A stretch of DNA of 45,108 bases from the NCBI GenBank assembly GCA_020628475.1, contig JAHDFB010000023.1, positions 1-45,108 on the forward strand, given 5' to 3'. This document shows, one piece after another, positions 42,623-45,108 of this stretch (position 1 is its first letter; every line of letters begins with the position of its first letter). The translations under genes and the position numbers were made by a program. Under the pieces are notes generated by a model that had not been told where the DNA came from, did no database searches, and was given only the letters and a program-made list of their open reading frames with translations. The DNA is from Saprospiraceae bacterium (GTDB lineage Bacteria > Bacteroidota > Bacteroidia > Chitinophagales > Saprospiraceae).

Positions 42623-45108
42623 ATGCCTAAGCATTACACGTTTTTATTCCTTGTAATTTTTACATTACTTCCCAATTTAGTTTCAGCACAGGTACCTTAT
42701 CATCAGATTGATGGTGAAAATTGCGATGCCGCAGGTAACTCGCCTGAATGGGGCCCAAGTCAAGTTAATGATCCTATCAACGATTCAGATGCCGCAGGAT
42801 CTGATTTAGTAAATTATTGGTACCATTATGATCCGGATACGGACAACTTTTGCTTTGCCTTCGAGCGTTTTTCAACACAAACCAATGGTCCTAGTTCTAC
42901 TTACGTGATCTTCTTCGATTTAGATTGTGATAGTACAACTGGGTACGGAGAATACGGTCAAGGAGGAGAGGTTGCAATTGGTTTGGAGTGGAAAGTTAAT
43001 GGTCCTTGGGATGTTATTAAATTCACCTATGGAGAAAATAATCCAGAAATTATTGGACAAGCATTTGTAGGAAACGCAATATGTGGAGATCCGGCATCAG
43101 CGGGTCGATTTGCAGAGTTTTGTTTCAATTTAGATGATTTTATTCTTTCTGGTTATGATCCTTGTAGTTGTAATTCAATTGCCACGCCGGGTGTAATTAC
43201 ATTGGCAGGAGGAAGTATTAATTCAGAACCAAAGGATTATTTGGATTTCCTAATAGATGCGGAAATTCAAGTAAATGCACCACCAATTGCCGACGGTACA
43301 GTAGATCCTTCCATCATTTGTATAGGTGATGCCATTGATTACGATGCTTCTCTTTCATTTGATACCCTCCCAGTAAATGACCCACTGACCTATGTTTGGG
43401 ATTTTAATTATGATGGCTTCAATATTAATCCAATGAGAACCGATATCAGTGGTTCTTATACCTATCCAACTTCTGGAGATTATACGGTATTGTTGGAAGT
43501 CACTGATAGTTATGATTGTGCAGATACCATTTTATTCGATGTATCAGTTGTAGAGGCTCCTCAAGCAGATATTCAGTTGGTCTTTGATTCCTGTAACTTT
43601 ACTGTTTTCTATGATGGAATTTTGTCATTGGACAATTCAGGTGCCAACAATTTATTATACGAATGGGATTTTGGAGATGGACAAACCTCTTCAAATGTAA
43701 ATGGAACAGTGGATTATGCGGAATGTGGAACTTATGATATTCAACTTATAGTTACGGATCCAGACGCTCTTCCTGCCTGTAATTCAGATACAATTACTCA
43801 GACGATAACCTTCGATTCAGAATTGCCAGTATTAGTTTGTCCAACACTCTCCGTTGATCATTGTGCTATAGACAGTATTCCTCCTTATACAAACATTGAA
43901 GATTTTATTGCAGATGGAGGAACTGCAACGGATAACTGTGAAATTACTTCCATTCAATTAATAGCAGAAATATTTGATAATAATAATTGTGGAGGTAACT
44001 TATCTAGAATATATCAAGTAACAGATTTTTGTGGCTTAACGGCAACTTGTGAGCAAAGCATAGAAATAAACGATACAGAGGCACCAAGTTTTACTTGTCC
44101 TCCAACCATACAAGCAATGTGTGAAATTGATGAGTTGCCAGCTTACACAACATTGAATGATTTTTTAAATGCAGGTGGTTCAATTTCTGATAATTGTGCC
44201 ATTGATTCTAGTAGTTTTGAATTGGTTTCTGAAAGTTCAGATAACCAATTTTGTGCTGAAAATATAACAAGAGTGTATCGTATAGCAGATGTGTGTGGAA
44301 ATCAAATAGAATGTACACAGACTGTCATTGTCAATGATACAATCCCGCCATTAATGACGGAACCAACAAGTAGTTATGCTCTTTGTGAATTAAATGAAGT
44401 GGATGAATTTGCAGATTTATTTGAATTCATGGATGCTGGTGGAACGGTATCAGATAATTGTGGACTTGATACAAGTTCGTTTGAGTTAGTGTACGAATTG
44501 ACTGATTTTAATACTTGTCCTGAGACTATTCAGAGACAATATGCTATTTATGATTTATGTGGAAATTCTTCTCAAGTATTTCATACAATCACCATTAATG
44601 ATACGATTTTTCCAACAATAACTTGTCCACCAATCTTTGCAAGTGATTGTAGTATCAATCAAATTCCTCCGATTACTTCATATACCGATTTTGTAAATGC
44701 AGGCGGATCTGCTAGTGATAATTGTGAACTTGATGAATTATCATTTATCTTGTTAAGTACAACAACCGACTCTTTATCTTGTCCTGAGACATTTACAAGA
44801 AGATATGCTATTTCAGATATCTGTGGCAATCAATCTTTTTGTGATCAATTGATAGTCATCAATGATATCACGGCTCCCGTTATGACTTGTCCTGCAACAA
44901 TTGAAACGCAATGTACAATTGATGATGTGCCACCATATTTTAATTATGGGGCATTTTTAGCTGCTGGTGGAAATACAACAGATAATTGTGGTATTGATCC
45001 AATAACATTCGATCTTCAGAGTGAAGTGAGTGACGGAAATACATGTCCAGAAACAATAATAAGAACATACTATATTGAAGATTTATGTGGAAATAGCACC
45101 ACCTGTCA
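42623..45108 (+). CDS. giant secreted PKD / HYR-like repeat protein, 5' part
   Basis: Open from ATG 42623 to the window edge, 828 codons plus 2 nt, with no stop, read by hand. Signal peptide KHYTFLFLVIFTLLPNLVSAQ (split as read) at residues 4-24. Next is a ~190-residue domain with D-rich strands (FFDLDCDSTTGYGEYG, EFCFNLDDF), then two PKD domains (WDFNYDG...YPTSGDYTVLLEV and YEWDFGDGQTS). From about 43813 at least five repeats of ~88 aa follow, with the pattern P..TCP....C.ID..P.Y....F..AGG...DNC.I....F.L......C.E...R.Y.I.D.CGN...C.....ND. These resemble HYR-type Ig-like repeats of giant Saprospiraceae surface proteins. A type B sorting domain would be expected at the missing C-terminus. Confidence 0.88.
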   Translation, partial: MPKHYTFLFLVIFTLLPNLVSAQVPYHQIDGENCDAAGNSPEWGPSQVNDPINDSDAAGSDLVNYWYHYDPDTDNFCFAFERFSTQTNGPSSTYVIFFDLDCDSTTGYGEYGQGGEVAIGLEWKVNGPWDVIKFTYGENNPEIIGQAFVGNAICGDPASAGRFAEFCFNLDDFILSGYDPCSCNSIATPGVITLAGGSINSEPKDYLDFLIDAEIQVNAPPIADGTVDPSIICIGDAIDYDASLSFDTLPVNDPLTYVWDFNYDGFNINPMRTDISGSYTYPTSGDYTVLLEVTDSYDCADTILFDVSVVEAPQADIQLVFDSCNFTVFYDGILSLDNSGANNLLYEWDFGDGQTSSNVNGTVDYAECGTYDIQLIVTDPDALPACNSDTITQTITFDSELPVLVCPTLSVDHCAIDSIPPYTNIEDFIADGGTATDNCEITSIQLIAEIFDNNNCGGNLSRIYQVTDFCGLTATCEQSIEINDTEAPSFTCPPTIQAMCEIDELPAYTTLNDFLNAGGSISDNCAIDSSSFELVSESSDNQFCAENITRVYRIADVCGNQIECTQTVIVNDTIPPLMTEPTSSYALCELNEVDEFADLFEFMDAGGTVSDNCGLDTSSFELVYELTDFNTCPETIQRQYAIYDLCGNSSQVFHTITINDTIFPTITCPPIFASDCSINQIPPITSYTDFVNAGGSASDNCELDELSFILLSTTTDSLSCPETFTRRYAISDICGNQSFCDQLIVINDITAPVMTCPATIETQCTIDDVPPYFNYGAFLAAGGNTTDNCGIDPITFDLQSEVSDGNTCPETIIRTYYIEDLCGNSTTC

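Overview
The window looks like a chromosome segment from a Bacteroidota bacterium, most likely of the Saprospiria/Saprospiraceae type. Three things point there. Several genes encode cargo of the type IX secretion system (T9SS): two giant proteins with a gliding-motility-associated type B C-terminal domain, and one with a type A 'YPNP' sorting domain. Promoters have the Bacteroidota form TTG-N19-20-TAnnTTTG (clearest before tRNA-Val and the gene at 26117), with no strong Shine-Dalgarno sites. Many genes belong to families typical of the phylum (GSCFA, DUF6427-like, DsbD-alpha pairs, giant PKD/HYR-like repeat proteins). No phage, transposase, integrase or CRISPR array was seen.

Layout. 1-8.5 kb: a partial tRNA-Asp, a hairpin-rich dispersed element, and two tandem giant adhesin-like genes whose last ~2.13 kb appear identical while their 5' halves have diverged. 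8.6-14.5 kb: OmpA-family lipoprotein, YdiJ-type FAD/Fe-S dehydrogenase, two flavodoxin-fold oxidoreductases and a Crp/Fnr regulator. 14.5-20 kb: tRNA-Val, then the operon polyprenyl synthase-sbcD-sbcC. 20-25.8 kb: DUF6427-like membrane protein, a stand-alone DsbD-alpha protein and full DsbD, a GH113-like glycosidase overlapping panC. 26-28.7 kb: a two-gene secreted pair, one protein ending in dockerin-like repeats and the next carrying a possible cohesin-like N-terminus plus a T9SS sorting domain. 28.8-35.4 kb: lipoprotein, YdeI-like protein, outer-membrane protein, alpha/beta hydrolase and an ACP / PLP-decarboxylase / AMP-ligase operon that resembles aminoacyl-ACP decarboxylation modules. 35.4-36.2 kb: a gene desert with small repeats. 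36.2-42 kb: tail-anchored small protein, DksA/TraR zinc-finger protein, membrane protein plus glycosyltransferase, a two-gene locus of a 179-aa protein and a 41-aa four-cysteine peptide, an S28/S37-type peptidase and a GSCFA protein. 42.6 kb to the end: the 5' part of another giant secreted PKD/HYR-like repeat protein, open at the window edge.

The best candidate for an undescribed system is the locus at 38907-39678. A 179-aa protein with a His/Cys-rich WH...C..HFG..IHH motif is followed after 37 nt by a 41-aa ORF with a charged leader and a compact Cys-rich C-terminus (C-x3-C-x3-C-x4-C), and then by a strong 14-bp-stem terminator. It looks like a minimal RiPP-like or small-peptide locus. Second are the recently homogenised twin adhesins, and third the possible dockerin/cohesin surface pair. 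All identities are from reading the sequence by eye; no database search or alignment program was run.
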